Source: Styela clava (taxonomy: Eukaryota; Chordata; Ascidiacea; Stolidobranchia; Styelidae). From it: DNA of 64,000 bases. A program made the position numbers and the translations under genes. Shown one piece after another: positions 44,301 to 56,809 of the stretch. The DNA lies in the NCBI RefSeq assembly GCF_964204865.1, contig NC_135251.1, forward strand, positions 24,366,001 through 24,430,000. Reading direction: 5' to 3'. Below the pieces are notes generated by a model that was not told the origin of the DNA, did not search any database, and saw only the letters and a program-made list of their open reading frames with translations. Position 1 is the first letter of the stretch. Each line of letters starts with the position of its first letter.

Positions 44301-47300
44301 GACTTGTGATGAGGGGTCAAATTTCGCAAGTGCCTGATTTTTCATTTTTTTCGATTACAGTTGCCATATATTTTTGCAATATATTTCATAAAATCATTTT
44401 CGTCAAAACTTAGTACTTACTATACTTTGCTTTCTCGGTAAAATGTTTTTTAAGACAATCCGATGTATATTGAGTGCTATTCTTATCGCTAATTTCAATT
44501 CGACGTCTGCCCGAAGGTGGTGCAAGTATTTATATTTGAAGTGAGTACATACCTCTTCAAAACGCCCAGATGGAAGATTGAACAAGTCGGAGTCAACAAA
44601 AATTCAATCACATTTGGAACGTTGTCGCACTGCATCGTCGCCACTCATATACTCTGAAATTCCGATGCATGAATTTTGCTTTCTGGAAAATAATAATTAG
44701 AGTGTCTGTTAAAGTGCGAAATGTATACGGGAGCACGTACAATATCAATGCTTCGTTTGCAAGCGTTGATATCATGATACATGTGAGAAAGTATCGAAAG
44801 CGAAATTGTGGAAGTGTAAAATTTGTATTCGGTAAGTCGGTGTTGCAAATGTGGGCATTTTCAGGGCGCTCCCGTAGTAGCCTATGTGCTCCAAGATGGC
44901 GCACAACCTATTACCTCTATCTTGGTACACATACTTTGTTCGGGTTGTGTGCCAACTTTGTGCACATACTACGGGAGCACCATTTTCTGCACAACCTATT
45001 CTGATGCTCATTCGCGACATGAAGAAACTATACGCCCGACATATAAAAGTAGCAAAATATACACAAAACCTTTTCATGTTTAATTTCAAAACTGACATTT
45101 AAAAATTTCAATTCTTAGATCTGTGGTTTTACCTAATTGCAAGATACGTAAATCATATCATGTCAAAATAGAACAAATAGTAAGGAGTTTCATTGGATAC
45201 TCAATATTTCTAATAATTTTCAAACTGAAAGCTTCGATTAGTGTTCACTCATACACTTCCTTTGTGAAGTTGTGTTTTTAATGTTTTATCTCCTTAATAA
45301 ATTTAAATTCAAATTTATATCCCCAATTACTGATGAAGAAAGATCTATAATCGAGAGTTTAATACGGCTTCTGTGACATTAAAAACAATTACTGTTTTAT
45401 GTTTTTATATATTTGTAACTTTTTGAATAACGCAAAAAAAAATTGTTGACTGACTACTGGCGTGTTGAATATTGAAGGATTTTTATTGTAACATTCGTTT
45501 AACGATGCTTTTAAGCCTAACTTTGGGCATATCAGCTACCTGATGTCATTCGCCGAGCGAATTTTGTTTAGGTGACATTGCCATCTCGCATTTACCATCC
45601 TGTAGCCATTCTTCTTATTTGGGAACTACGTGTTTTACAGTTAGCTGTTACAGCATGAAATAATGTACAAATAATTCTACGTAAACTATCCATGAAATCC
45701 ATTCCATAAACTATCCATGAAAAGATATTACAGTCAGATCTTCAGGTTGTAAAGAATATTATACAACAGCAACAGCAAGTGATTGAATATCTTTATTGTA
45801 GCCGTGGTTGAACACCGCTGGTTGTCAATATAGATTTTGCACAGGCTTTTATACATTTTGTGAACGGTAAATTATGTTCTATTAGGGGATAATGTGACTT
45901 GGATACGTATTATAAAAAATTCTATACGACATAAGTTAATTGTTTCTCTTATGTAGTTTATATGAAGTCATAGGCCAAGTTACATTATTGAAATCGTCGT
46001 CCGATAACAATTAAAACTGGAATTTCGAACTAATATTGCCAGAAGACAAATTAGGTTCTTTATAACAATGCGATTGTTGCTGCCTGGGTAATATATTACG
46101 TCGAAATGTTTATAACAAATTAGAAGAAGTTTCAAACCAATTTCAAGGGTTCCGAACATTACTATAAAGATGTCGTCTGAATAACTAATATTCTTTAAAG
46201 ATCTGTCAAATTTAAACCCGTATTTAAATAATACATATGTCATACTTTTGAATTAATAAAAATAAACAACACAATGTCATTCAAACTTTACAATATTCAA
46301 ATAGTTTTGCAAAAGCGTGATTGGTTTAATTAAATACCGATTTCCGGATGTAGATACTGATGTTAAAAGTTTAATTCCATTTATGCTAAGTGGAGCTCTC
46401 ATACAAACATTGACTTTTATAAAATAATGCAATAGGGAAACAACATATAAAAAAAAGACAAAAATTATAGAGATATGGCAACTACCATTGACAAAACCAA
46501 AAAATCAGGCACTTGCTAAATTTGCCACATTCCTACCAGTGACAGTTCTTCTCGTTTTGAACAATAAAAATACCAAATTCAGTCATACAAAATATGTATA
46601 TTTGGATTTTCGGCTTTAAAGTAATCAAAAACATCGGGAAATGGTTTTTTACAAAGTGCCTGAAATTTCACAAGTGCCTGATTTTAGTATTTTGTGCTTG
46701 CGGTTGCCAGATTTTATCATTCCTATTCAATTTCAAATAAATCCAAAAAGTACGATGGTTATCTATATGTTATCAAATGATATTGCTAATAGCATTATTA
46801 AAAACGCTGAAATCGTTGTAGAACTAGGTATTTCCTTTAAAAAGCAATGATTAGTAAGTTCTGACGAAAAAGATTTTATGAAAAGTATTGCAAAAATATA
46901 TGGCAACTGTAATCGAAAAAAATGAAAAATCAGGCACTTGCGAAATTTGACCCCTCATCACCAGTCCCAATCGTTCTTGTTTTTTACCAAAAAGACGTCA
47001 TTTCAATCATACAAAAGAGTGTATATTTTAGTTTTCTGCTTCAAAGTAAGTAAAAACATCGAGAAATAGGTTTTTACGAAGTTCCTGAAATTTCACAAGT
47101 GCCTGGTTTTAGTATTTTGTGCTTGAGGTTGCCAGATTTTATTATTCATATTCAATTTCAAATAAATCCAGAAAGTACGATGGTTGACCATATGTTGTCA
47201 AATGGTATTGCTCATTGCAATATTAAAAACGCTCAAATTGTTGTGGAACAATGAATTTGCGTTAGAAAGCAAAGAATAGTAAGTGCTGACGCAAATAATT

Positions 47301-50300
47301 CAAGAAAATAATTGCGAAAAAATATGGCAACTGTCACCGAGAAAAATGAAAAATCAGGCACTTGCGAAATATGACACGTCTCCATCAGTCACAAACGGTA
47401 TTGTATTTTACCAAAATGTTGTAAATTCAACCATACAAAGTGTATATATTTAATTTTCTGTTTTAGAGTAATCAGATACATTGTAAAATAGGTTTTGACC
47501 AAGTGCCTGAAATTTCACAAGTGCCTGATTTCTATATTTTGTAATCAATGTTGCCACATTTTACTATTGAAAAATTATTTATACCCTAATAAATTGGAAA
47601 TAATATTGTTTTATTGCAATATAGGGATGCAAAAAATTATTTAAAGTCTAATTATCTTGTCAGGTAAATTGGAAATCCCAATGACGTACGGTAAAAATAA
47701 AAAATATCAAAGTGCCTGAAATGGTGCCTGAAAAAGTGCCTGAATTCGCAAGTGCCTGGTTTTAGGGAGACCCCTGTTGGTAATTCTTTTTGATATTTCT
47801 TTATTTGTTATTTTTCATTTAAAAAAAAATGTATTTGTAACCAATTTCAGCGGCTAAAATATTTCAACTGGAAAATTAAATGCAAGTAAATCCAAGTCCA
47901 TGCTTCCGAACAATATAACTAATCCCATACCCGACTCGGAATGGTAACCGGACGAGAGGCCGTGGTTCGCCATATGGATAAGCCGTCTTATCGACTTTCC
48001 TCTCCCCCGGGATAAATATGTAAATCCTATCCTAACTGGAAAATTAAATGCAAGTGAACTTGTTAACCGTCATCATACCACACTCATTAACTCACACTCA
48101 AACATTAATAATTCCAATAATTCTTTTTTAGTCTCTGCCAGAGGAAATTTTGGAAAAGGTTTTCTTGAACCTCTCACCTTACCAAGAGTATGACAATGTT
48201 GCTTTGGTATGCAAACAGTGGAGACGAGTTATCGCAGGTGCTTGTTCGTGTTGACAATATACATGATTTGACATACGGCATAATTGTGAAGGGACCTCCA
48301 CTGTTACTAATAGAGCCCAGCTTGAGGGACATTTGATTGTGTTTTTCAAGATATAAGAATATTAAGCCATGCAATGCTGGATTAAATCGTCTTTTCAACT
48401 TTCCTCTCTCAGTGATACCGTAAATCTGTTCCTCCAGATTCTGGAATATTTAAGCCATGCAATGCTGCATTAAGTCTCTTTTCCTCTCCTCGAGATTAAT
48501 ATGTGAATCCTATTCTAAGGGTTAAATGTATTATTTCACCAGATTATTCACCCGTTTTCAAAGATCAAGTTCAGTAAAAGATAGCAACATGAATACAATG
48601 TGCTTGATTTTGCTAGAGACGGATCATGTACTAGGTTGTCATTTTTTCCTATTAATTGGGTTACCGAGAACAGAATTGTATCATTTCAACCAAGGGTCCC
48701 CCTCCCCCATTTTCCTTATTTGTTTTCAGTGTATTGAACTTGGCGTTTTTTCAGGGGTTGCAAGCCAACTGCAAAAACGTTTTGAAGAAGCTTTTAACAA
48801 TAGAAAACTCGCTTGGACAGAAGTTTGTTTGAATGTGTGAGTATTAAGAACAAAGCCTACGAATAACAAAATGTTTTAAAGTTGTCCAATCTATTATACC
48901 AGTGTTTTATGTGTGCCCCTAATCTCTAGATTTAAATCAATATCAGGGATGGCCAATATCGAATAGTTCACTATTTCGAATACATTCGAAATTATTTTTT
49001 TCGAATATGAAATTTTGAATACTTCGAAAATAAAATCCACTAATTGAAGCTTATCTAAATGTATGTAGGAATTTCCATACAATAAGCAATGGAATAACTG
49101 CTATCTAAAGTTACAACCTAGCCAAATTACCAGGCATTTCATATTTGCAGATTATTGCAGTATATATTTTATATACCATGAGTCATGTTAACAGAATTAA
49201 ATTAATACGACAATAGTGGGATCGATGATGGATTTGAATATTTGCGCAACACAAAATCATCCTAGTAAAACGCCCATACTTTTAAATACCAACAATTATC
49301 CAAATTATTTGTCAAAAAGCGGGATAAAGTATGAGGTATTTTTCCGACTTGTGACAATTTTTTCGTGAGTACAAAAATACGAATCAAAAATTAATTATAT
49401 TCGGGAACTTTACCACACATTTTAAGTCCGCAGATCGCCGTTGTATGTTTGAGTAATAATACTTTCATTATTTCATAAATATGAAAATAGGAATCAAAAA
49501 CTATTTATTATCGGGTAGTTTACCCACACATTCTAAGTCCACAGATCGCCGTTGTATTTTGTACATACGAAAATAGGAATCAAAAATTAATATTAATCGC
49601 GAGTTTGCCACACAATTTATGTCCACAGATTGCCGTGATATTGTGCCGAATATAATTAGTTTTTGATTCTTATTTTCGTACTCACGAAGTCCAATAAGTC
49701 CACATGGCAAATAGGACGATGTCTATTTTTAGCACTCAAAAAAGAGGTTTTTCCATATAGGCCTCCAATAAGACGGGTAGAAAAATTGTGTCCCTGTTGT
49801 TCAGTAATGCTGATAGGCTCTAATAATTATATAGCTTTAGAACCAGATCATGTTAGTTTGGTAGAATCATACTCACAGAATTAACTATTTTTAACAAATG
49901 AGCGGTTAATTTAAGTTGTAAAGCGGCAATCATTTTAGACAACCTATTAACCCGAATGTCGAAATAATTTTGGAATGTGATAAGTACTACACTGTACGTC
50001 CACAGGTTATTTCACAGCTGTGTTTTCCTATCCCTGTCGTGTTCTGCTGAATCGGCAAAACGAAAGGGTCACAAATCACTTTATCTCGGTGGCCGTGTTT
50101 CTCTTTAAAGTAACAATAACCAGCCTGCGATAAAATATCATGATTGGCAGACCCTAAGACCCAAATATAAGGTTACACAAATCATGCTTGGGAAGACTCA
50201 TGCGAATAATAAGCAGGTCACATAGAAATAAAATAAACATACTTTCTCAATTTTTCGACGTAATGGAAATGAATTTGTAAATTAAAAGCCACGTACACGA

Positions 50301-53300
50301 ATGTCGGCATTGTCCACCCACGCAAACGTGCAAATGTGTCGCAACACCATGCGACGTACAGTCGCACAGAATATAAACAATCAAAGTGCCGATTCTATTT
50401 CATCGTCATTACAATACGTGAGACAGCGTAAAAAGTCGTTTGAAGATTCCCGTTAAAGGAAACACCACGTTTACGGCGAAAAATGGCTACTATTCGGAAT
50501 TATTCGAAAATCAGCCGAAAAGGTATTCGAATACATTCGTATATTCGATTCGTTTTGGACAACCCTAATATATTTACTTCTCCACTTATTAACATAGGCT
50601 CTGAATACAATTGAAAATTGCAATATTTTTGTCACTTGATTTAATAATATTCATAAGGTTATCTCAATTAACTGACAAAGCATTTTTAATTTAGTGAAAA
50701 ATATCCTTATGTCTGGAGTGTTGAACAGCCACTCTTATTATTAATTAAAATTGAATTCTTAATCAATATACAACACATATCATTTCCAGGTCTCGTCATC
50801 CTGCTAATTCAAGCTTTATGTCACCAAGATTACTTCATTCTATGTGTTATAATGATGAAACAAGATCAGTATATGTGTTTGGGGGTCGGTCTGTTGGTTC
50901 CCAATCTGCTGGTTTCAATGACTTATGGCGGCTCAATATGCATACTAAACGCTGGGAAAGACCAATCATCTATGGTATAGAATTTTATTATTTCATATAT
51001 ATATATATATAGCATATTATTTCAGATATTTTAAATTTATCAGTTTACAGTTAACAAATTGCAATTGGAGAATAAATGTCCTTGACACATTTGAACGAAA
51101 TCTGAATCAAATGGGGATATAAGTGAACTAACTGTTTCCATGTATCCAATATCACGAAACATAACAATTTTCATTACTTGTTACTTTCAATCAACAGGTG
51201 ACTTTCCTCGTCCAAAGTTTGGCTGCTCACTTGAAAGTTACAAGAATGTTTTAGTGTTATACGGTGGTCGATCCATGCCTCGTTCAGCACCTTTCGTTTT
51301 GTATCATCCTGATTATTGTAGCGATGAACTCCACATCTTTGATACACATACGGTATGGTTAGACGTATTTTTATGCCATAGAGTGCACATTAGTACATAA
51401 TTGGTATTGATTTGGAAGGTTAGGAATTTCATAATTTAAATGACTTAATTATATAGTAAATATATATTATAGTTAATTATACAGTTAGTAAATTGTTAGC
51501 ATCTAGAACTAGTCCCATTTGGGTTGGGCCTAACAAATTTTCAAAATATCCAACTTGTCAGCTTTGTGCCAACTATGATATGGAGGTCTAATACATCTCA
51601 TTTATATCTAGAGTAAATGGAAACTGAAGCAGAGTATACAAGATGCCCCACCTGCCCTCTATCTGCATGGCAGCTGTATAGTAGCTAACCAATCTGAAGA
51701 TGGTGATGAATGTATGCTCATATTTGGTGGAATAAAGGAAAGAGGTGGTGGTGACAGCTCTGAGATTTGGTGCTTAGATTTACCGACATACAACTGGTGG
51801 AAACCTACCATTATCGGACCGCCACCAGAAGCAAGGTAATATCAAATTTGTGAGACAGAGACAGACATGTGTGTAGGGATGGCAATGGTTTGACTCTTCT
51901 TCGTTATTTTTACATATTCCTTCTGAATATCAGCAGCCTGGTGAAAAAAGCATTAAGTTAAACTCAACCATGATCACAATCTCAGGCTCAAGTTCCATGT
52001 CCACCGCCTCACCCAGGGTGTAGGAAATGCCGGTCTATCCAAACTATCGTAGCTATGTACTGAGCCTTGCTCAGAGTGGAATGGGTATGGATATGTCACG
52101 AAAAAATACTCTAAAATAGAAGCTCAAGAAGTGTGATAATCATCATTTGACATGCATTTGTACAATTACTTTACTATCCTAATCTCTATGGAGTTTCTAT
52201 AACAGGTTCTTATTTTCAGGCATATGCATACACAAGCTGCTTTCAGAAGCGAGTATACTTTTTCAAGCGCAGTTCTTATAGTTGGAGGAAGCACTACAGA
52301 AAATAGAATTTTGACAGATGCTTGGATTTTAACTCGATCAGGATTCAGAGAGTGGACTAGCACTTTACTGGCTATCCGGCCCGGACCACGAGATTTTTTA
52401 CCACAGATCAGTGTTTTTAAAAGAAGTGGAGTAAAGGTATTCCAGTTTTCTATTTTCAAACACAGCCTGAAGTCTCAAATTAGCGTAGATTAGGGTTGAT
52501 GGGACCTCAGGCATTCTTATCCTAGAGTTTACTTGTTATATAATGTGTAGTAACTAACTTTCATTCTGCTCCACGATAAACTGTAATACCATATAATAAT
52601 AGGTACTCCCGTAGTATATGTATCAGGTTAGAGTTAGGCCATAATTTCAGGTACAAGTACTACAGGAGTCACTTGGCTAGTCTCCGAACTCGTAATAGAA
52701 CTGAAATAGGGAAAATTGGAATAAAATTATAGCCGAACCCTCACCTGATACACATACTACGAACGTACCCAATAATATTGGTACAGCATGGCCACATATA
52801 CTCAAATGGCATTGGAAAAGTAAAACTCAACCATTTTTAATGCAAAAATTTGAGATATTTTAGTGTTGTTTGAATGGCAGAACATGTTTTTAAATGGTGA
52901 AAGCATTTTAAAAGAAGACATATACCGGTATATGATCATGTTTTATGTTGCATACATGCTATGAGGTACTTCTATGGGTCACGTTGATTAATATAATGTC
53001 TTGAAGCACGCATGTTCGCCACACCTGCATTTGAACGTATTCTAAGTGAGAGTTCATGAGGTCTTTTTTCCATTTGGGTTCAACTCTGGTCTGAAGACGC
53101 CGATTCAGTTTAGCATTATTACTTAGATTCGGATGAGTTCGGGTTTCTTTTTGTCATTCTCATTGAGAGATTTATTTCTAGGTTGGACAAAACCTGATTT
53201 TCTTTGGTTCTACTCCTTCAAATAAAGCATCATGTAAAAGAAAATCGATCAGAAGATTTTATCCGTATGAGGATCAAGGCAAGTTGAACAGATTTTATTT

Positions 53301-53704
53301 CAAAGTATCTCGTTATTACTATTGACTGTCATTTGTATTTCTTTTTTTTTTCAGAAATACAATCGGTATTAAATGGGGAATGTAACAACATTTTAGAACG
53401 ACATCGTAACCCTTTATGCGTTTACATCTTGGACTTGAGCAGAACTATATCAGATAATATTTTAACTTGGAAAACATCCCTGTCGGAAAATGACAATAAT
53501 GTGGACTGCAATATGCTGGGTCCGGATAAACCAAACTATCATTTAGCAGTTGTTGCAAGGGGAGAGATAGTCGTTCACGGAGATTTTCCTCTTGAAAATC
53601 CACAAGTTATCGAGCGAACCTTCAGACAGAGTCACAATTTTTTAAACGGAATGGGAAGTAATAAATGGACACCTCTTTATTTTTTATCTGCGAATATCAC
53701 ATAA
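41314..53704 (+). CDS. FBXO42: FBXO42-type F-box/kelch substrate receptor
   Basis: F-box proteins recruit substrates to SCF ubiquitin ligases; human FBXO42 targets p53. Exons 41314-41331, 48132-48237, 48755-48836, 50790-50974, 51198-51352, 51612-51835, 52220-52436, 53182-53278, 53355-53704 join in phase to 477 residues (human 717, with a longer tail). Exon 1 encodes only six residues. The F-box ([20 protein letters not shown]...CKQWRRVI) matches FBXO42 closely. Kelch blades follow, with YVFGG...NDLWRLN, VLYGGRS, LIFGG...EIWCLDL and LIVGG. Intron 8 uses a GC donor (caag|gcaagt at 53279), the only phase-consistent choice. The last exon (116 residues) resembles nothing specific. Intron 1 (6.8 kb) carries the foldback element. 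Confidence 0.92.
41389..44400. repeat. Left foldback arm: seven tandem units of 418-424 bp
   Basis: The phrase aggcacttgtgaaatttcag starts near 41637, 42061, 42485, 42903, 43327, 43745 and 44163, giving periods of 424, 424, 418, 424, 418 and 418 bp. Units 42061-42902 and 42903-43744 are nearly identical as a two-unit block, evidence of higher-order amplification. Each unit repeats the transposon's terminal motif (ctaaaaccaggcact) and also its inverse (agtgcctgattttt). Confidence 0.92.
44401..46474. other. Unique core of the foldback element
   Basis: No open frame resembles a transposase. Short overlapping frames around 44600-45100 come from a nested palindromic MITE (44864-44980) and its surroundings. 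The element is therefore non-autonomous as it stands. Confidence 0.6.
44864..44980. mobile_element. Short palindromic MITE (CTCCCGTAGTA family)
   Basis: Inverted ends contain GCTCCCGTAGTA and TACTACGGGAGC. The flanking 8-mers cattttca and cattttct differ at one base. The interior continues the palindrome (gcgcacaacc / ggttgtgtgc). The same terminal word occurs in the element at 52602-52769. Confidence 0.7.
46475..47773. repeat. Right foldback arm, three inverted units
   Basis: Inverse copies of the left-arm unit begin near 46655, 47080 and 47500 (gcctgaaatttcacaagtgc), again with about 420-bp spacing. The outermost unit mirrors the left outermost unit closely, including the gacgtacggtaaaaataaaa stretch. 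Confidence 0.9.
47783..48131. repeat. Dispersed repeat, 3' part of FBXO42 intron 1
   Basis: The stretch cccgactcggaatggtaacc and the following gacgagaggccgtggttcgc resemble words at 208-260 and 48400-48510. It is probably a dispersed short element; its ends were not resolved. Confidence 0.4.
48944..50567. mobile_element. Probable hAT-like element with ttcgaata repeats
   Basis: The left end CAGGGATGGCCAATATCGAA and right end TTCGTTTTGGACAACCCTA are imperfectly inverted. Subterminal 'attcgaatac' words are on both sides. A target duplication could not be fixed (aatat shared). It lies in FBXO42 intron 3. Confidence 0.6.
52602..52769. mobile_element. MITE with GGTACTCCCGTAGTATATG ends
   Basis: The left end ggtactcccgtagtatatgt, continuing atcaggt, is inverted at the right (acctgatacacatactacga, then acgtacc). 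The flanking 8-mers taataata and caataata differ at one base. It lies in FBXO42 intron 7 and is related to 44864-44980. Confidence 0.8.
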
Positions 53705-53749
53705 TATATCTTATCTTTTTACCTTTTTATTGATTTTATTTGAGAATGT

Positions 53750-53755
53750 AATAAA
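53750..53755 (+). terminator. AATAAA signal of FBXO42
   Basis: AATAAA lies 46 nt after the FBXO42 stop codon, implying a very short 3' UTR. Confidence 0.65.
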
Positions 53756-53974
53756 TTATTGGCCCCCTTTGTTTCTGTGGTTAAATTCAATAGTGAAGCT
53801 GCATGCCAGAAAAGAGCAACTTGCATCAAATATATATTCAAAGCTGACGGCTATGTATAGCTTCTTCTGTGTAGGCGGAGCAATCGCTCCGGTAGAAAAC
53901 AACTGCTCCTCCTACCTTATATCATTGGAATGACATGACCTGACCAGACTTCCAAGAGCATAATGTGCAGCGTG

Positions 53975-54945
53975 CAGGGCTGTCCAAGCGAACCAAATAT
54001 TCGAAACGCTAAGAGGAAACCACATCTGCAAGACGTCTTTTCTTGGGCAAGCGGCGGCGCTTCGAGTTTAGACTACTCTCGCTCCCGGCTTAATTGGTTT
54101 CCCAATATATCTCTCGCCTTCATTTTGTGATAAACATGTCATTCTTAATGCCCGCCCGGTGGCACGAGATTAGCCATTTCATGCATGGTCATCATAACTT
54201 AAAAGTTATCGGTAATGACGTTTTTGAGAGAGAACAAGGAGAAAAAAAGCAATTTAGAAAACGATAGTTCTATAAATAGAATCGAGCTGAAGCTGTTAAG
54301 TTAGTTATCATAGGGACTTGGTACAGGCAACTCAAAGCTGAAACAGGTCTTTTGGGATCCTTATGATGGCAATACTGTATTATCCATCTACCGGTATATA
54401 CCAAGACAAATAATTGCACTCTTGAATTTTGATGGCTGTTTTACAATAACAATATTATAGTCATCAAATTAGCTTCGAATTTGTTAAATGCAATTTTGAA
54501 TTTGAGCAACAGTTTTATCTATATTAATGGTTGTTATTATTTTGCTGAAAATTACACAAAAAAACATAACCCTAGTGAATAGGATTAAAATAGCATCTAC
54601 AGGCTTTACATGTCATATTAAAACTGAATCCATTAGAATTGAGATTGCAATTTTTGAATTGTGCAATTTTTACTCTTAACACGCAACAGTTTTCGAGACC
54701 CAAATTTTGGAGTCCTCCAATTATTTTGACCAGTTCATACAAGCGTGTGACTCCTTTCATAAATCTGAAACATTGTATTGCAAAATACCAGCAGTAAGTA
54801 AGATGTACCTGCACATACGTCACCACAACATCGAAGGGCAGGCGTTTATTGTGTAATAGAGACAGATTTAGGATTGCGCAATAATATTCGATTATTCGGT
54901 TCGATACGGCGAAATCATAAAACTATTCCATTTTGGACAGCCCTA
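53975..54945. mobile_element. Probable hAT-like element between FBXO42 and RFC5
   Basis: The left end CAGGGCTGTCCAA and right end TTTTGGACAGCCCTA are inverted, with 'gttcgatacgg' and 'cgaaccaaatattcg' subterminal words. I found no matching target duplication, so this may be an old or rearranged copy. Confidence 0.6.
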
Positions 54946-55212
54946 GTCAATTATTCTGTGCATTTGAGTACCACTTCCTGACTATTTGCTACCCAGGCCA
55001 ATGTTTCCACGTAAAAAAATATGCGATAACAAATAACTTGTAATTGTGTACAAGTGTATGCAAGGCAGAAATGATTTAAGACCTCGAGTTGCTTCTGCAC
55101 ACTATTACTAGTTTCTCCTCTTCAAATAATTTTTACCTTGCGAGGATGGCGAAATTGCAGAATCATCATTTCAGCATGGTGAACAGGGAAGAGCTTTGAA
55201 TGAGTTCGATAT

Positions 55213-56809
55213 TTAGTTCACTTCTTTTGCAGTCATATTTTTAGCTTGTTGGAATGTTGCCAAGAGAGCCGTTGTTTGTATTTTTTCACTTGCCCCTGCA
55301 GCCAACCTGTATTCAATGTCTGCCATCTTGTCCAAAATATGGATTTTCACATTTGTAGGAAAATCTATCCGATGCACAAAACTATGCATTTCTGTTAAAA
55401 TATCTTGTAACGCTATTCCCTTTTCTTTTTTAAGAACCGATAAATTCCGATATGCAACTGAAAATTCTTTATTCAGCATCCATTCTAGCATATCTTCGAT
55501 GTCGCTGCGCTTCGGTTGCCCTGTACATGTATAAATGGTGTCTTCCGAAACAATATCATGGGCCATTGAAGTACTTTGTAAAATGTTTAAGGCCCGCCTC
55601 ATATCACCAAATGACAATGCTAAAAGTGCCTTCATGCCATCTTCAGTGATATCAAGGTTTTCAGCATCAGCGACATGTTGTACTCGTGGCACCATTTGAT
55701 CAGTAGTCAACGGTCCAAAACGAAACCTTGTACATCTAGATTGCAATGCAGGAATTATCTGGAAAATAGAATAATATTACCACATTTGACTTACGGTAAT
55801 TGTTTTTGATCAAAAAATGCAAAAAAAACCTTGGTCAGATAGTTGCAAATGAGACAGAATCGAGTGTTGGCAGTGAACTTTTCCATGACTCTTCTTAATG
55901 CATTTTGTGCATCTTTCGTCATTGCATCAGCTTCATCGAGAATAATCAGTTTGAATCCCTTGTTGAATATGGTTCTTGTACTAGCAAAACTGAGAACCTG
56001 AAATAATTTATTAAATATTTTTTAATGAAAGTGAATCTATATTATTAATGTGTTTATATTGCAGTCATTGCCTGGTGTATATTTCAAGTTTAGTGACATA
56101 TTTTTGCTGTTACGGTGTTGATAATATTATCACTACTGCACTATGTTATGCTTTTAACATATTTATTGCGAAAAAAGGGAAATACCGAACAATATCATCA
56201 CCAAATACTCAAATATGACTTTGGCGTCAGTCAATACAATACCATGCTGCCATCTGTTTATACTGTTATAATAGTTTGGGGAAAGAAATATGAGGCTCAA
56301 AGCTGTCAATAATGCTGCTTTTGTATTTCTTTATTGCAGTATTGAGAAATCAAGTTGAAAAGAATCCAAATCAGAGTATATTACCCAAAAATTGTCAAGT
56401 TCGTATGAGATAAACATTTCTGTATAAACAGCAATTTTGCGAACCGACTATAAGTGCATTGTCATACCCAAAGTTGAGATCAAACTAACATATCTAGAAA
56501 TATAAAAATGGGCACCTTTTCCCTCACTACTCCAATTCCTCTATCGTCAGATGCATTCAATTCCAGCACCATTGAATTAAATTCCTTTTTTGAATAAAGC
56601 TGCTTGGCACATGCCAAAATTGTAGATGTTTTTCCGGTTCCTGGAGGACCATAAAACAAAAGATGAGGCAAACGATTTTCATCCATGAATTTCCCGATTG
56701 TTTTTAGAATGTCTTCATGAGAAATTAAATCTTCCAAACGTTGTGGCCTGTACTTTTCCACCCAAGGCAGATTGGGAGACGCAGGGGTAACCCCAGAGTC
56801 CACCCCCAT
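55213..56809 (-). CDS. RFC5: Replication factor C subunit 5
   Basis: A small subunit of the clamp loader that opens and loads PCNA during DNA replication and repair. Minus-strand exons 56516-56809, 55830-55997 and 55213-55758 join in phase to 335 residues (human RFC5 has 340). Visible are [10 protein letters not shown] (RFC box II), Walker [11 protein letters not shown] at about residue 53, LNASDDRGI, Walker B ILDEADAM in exon 2, and SRCTRFRF (sensor/arginine finger SRC motif) at the start of exon 3. The C-terminal collar region includes MADIEYRL. The wording ([30 protein letters not shown]) matches RFC5 rather than RFC2 or RFC4. Confidence 0.96.

Larger units (their letters stand above)
41389..47773. 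mobile_element. Foldback transposon, 6385 bp, 9-bp TSD
   Basis: The outermost bases GGGTCTCCCTAAAACCAGGC are perfectly inverted at the right end. They are flanked by an exact 9-bp duplication, CTGTTGGTA, at 41380-41388 and 47774-47782. Inverted arms are long and unequal: about 3.0 kb at left and 1.3 kb at right, enclosing a 2.1-kb non-repetitive core without recognisable transposase. A 9-bp duplication with long, internally repeated arms fits Foldback elements and terminal-inverted-repeat Mutator-like elements, not hAT. It occupies almost all of FBXO42 intron 1. Confidence 0.93.

Noticed and set aside
43997-44329. 110-codon open frame, and a similar frame at 46641-46850, as foldback proteins
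   Set aside because: These are translations of the repeat unit itself, found in each arm because the arms are inverted copies. They are not preserved between units.
44608-45102. Overlapping open frames on both strands in the foldback core
   Set aside because: They arise from a palindromic MITE, which opens frames symmetrically on both strands; no protein family is recognised.
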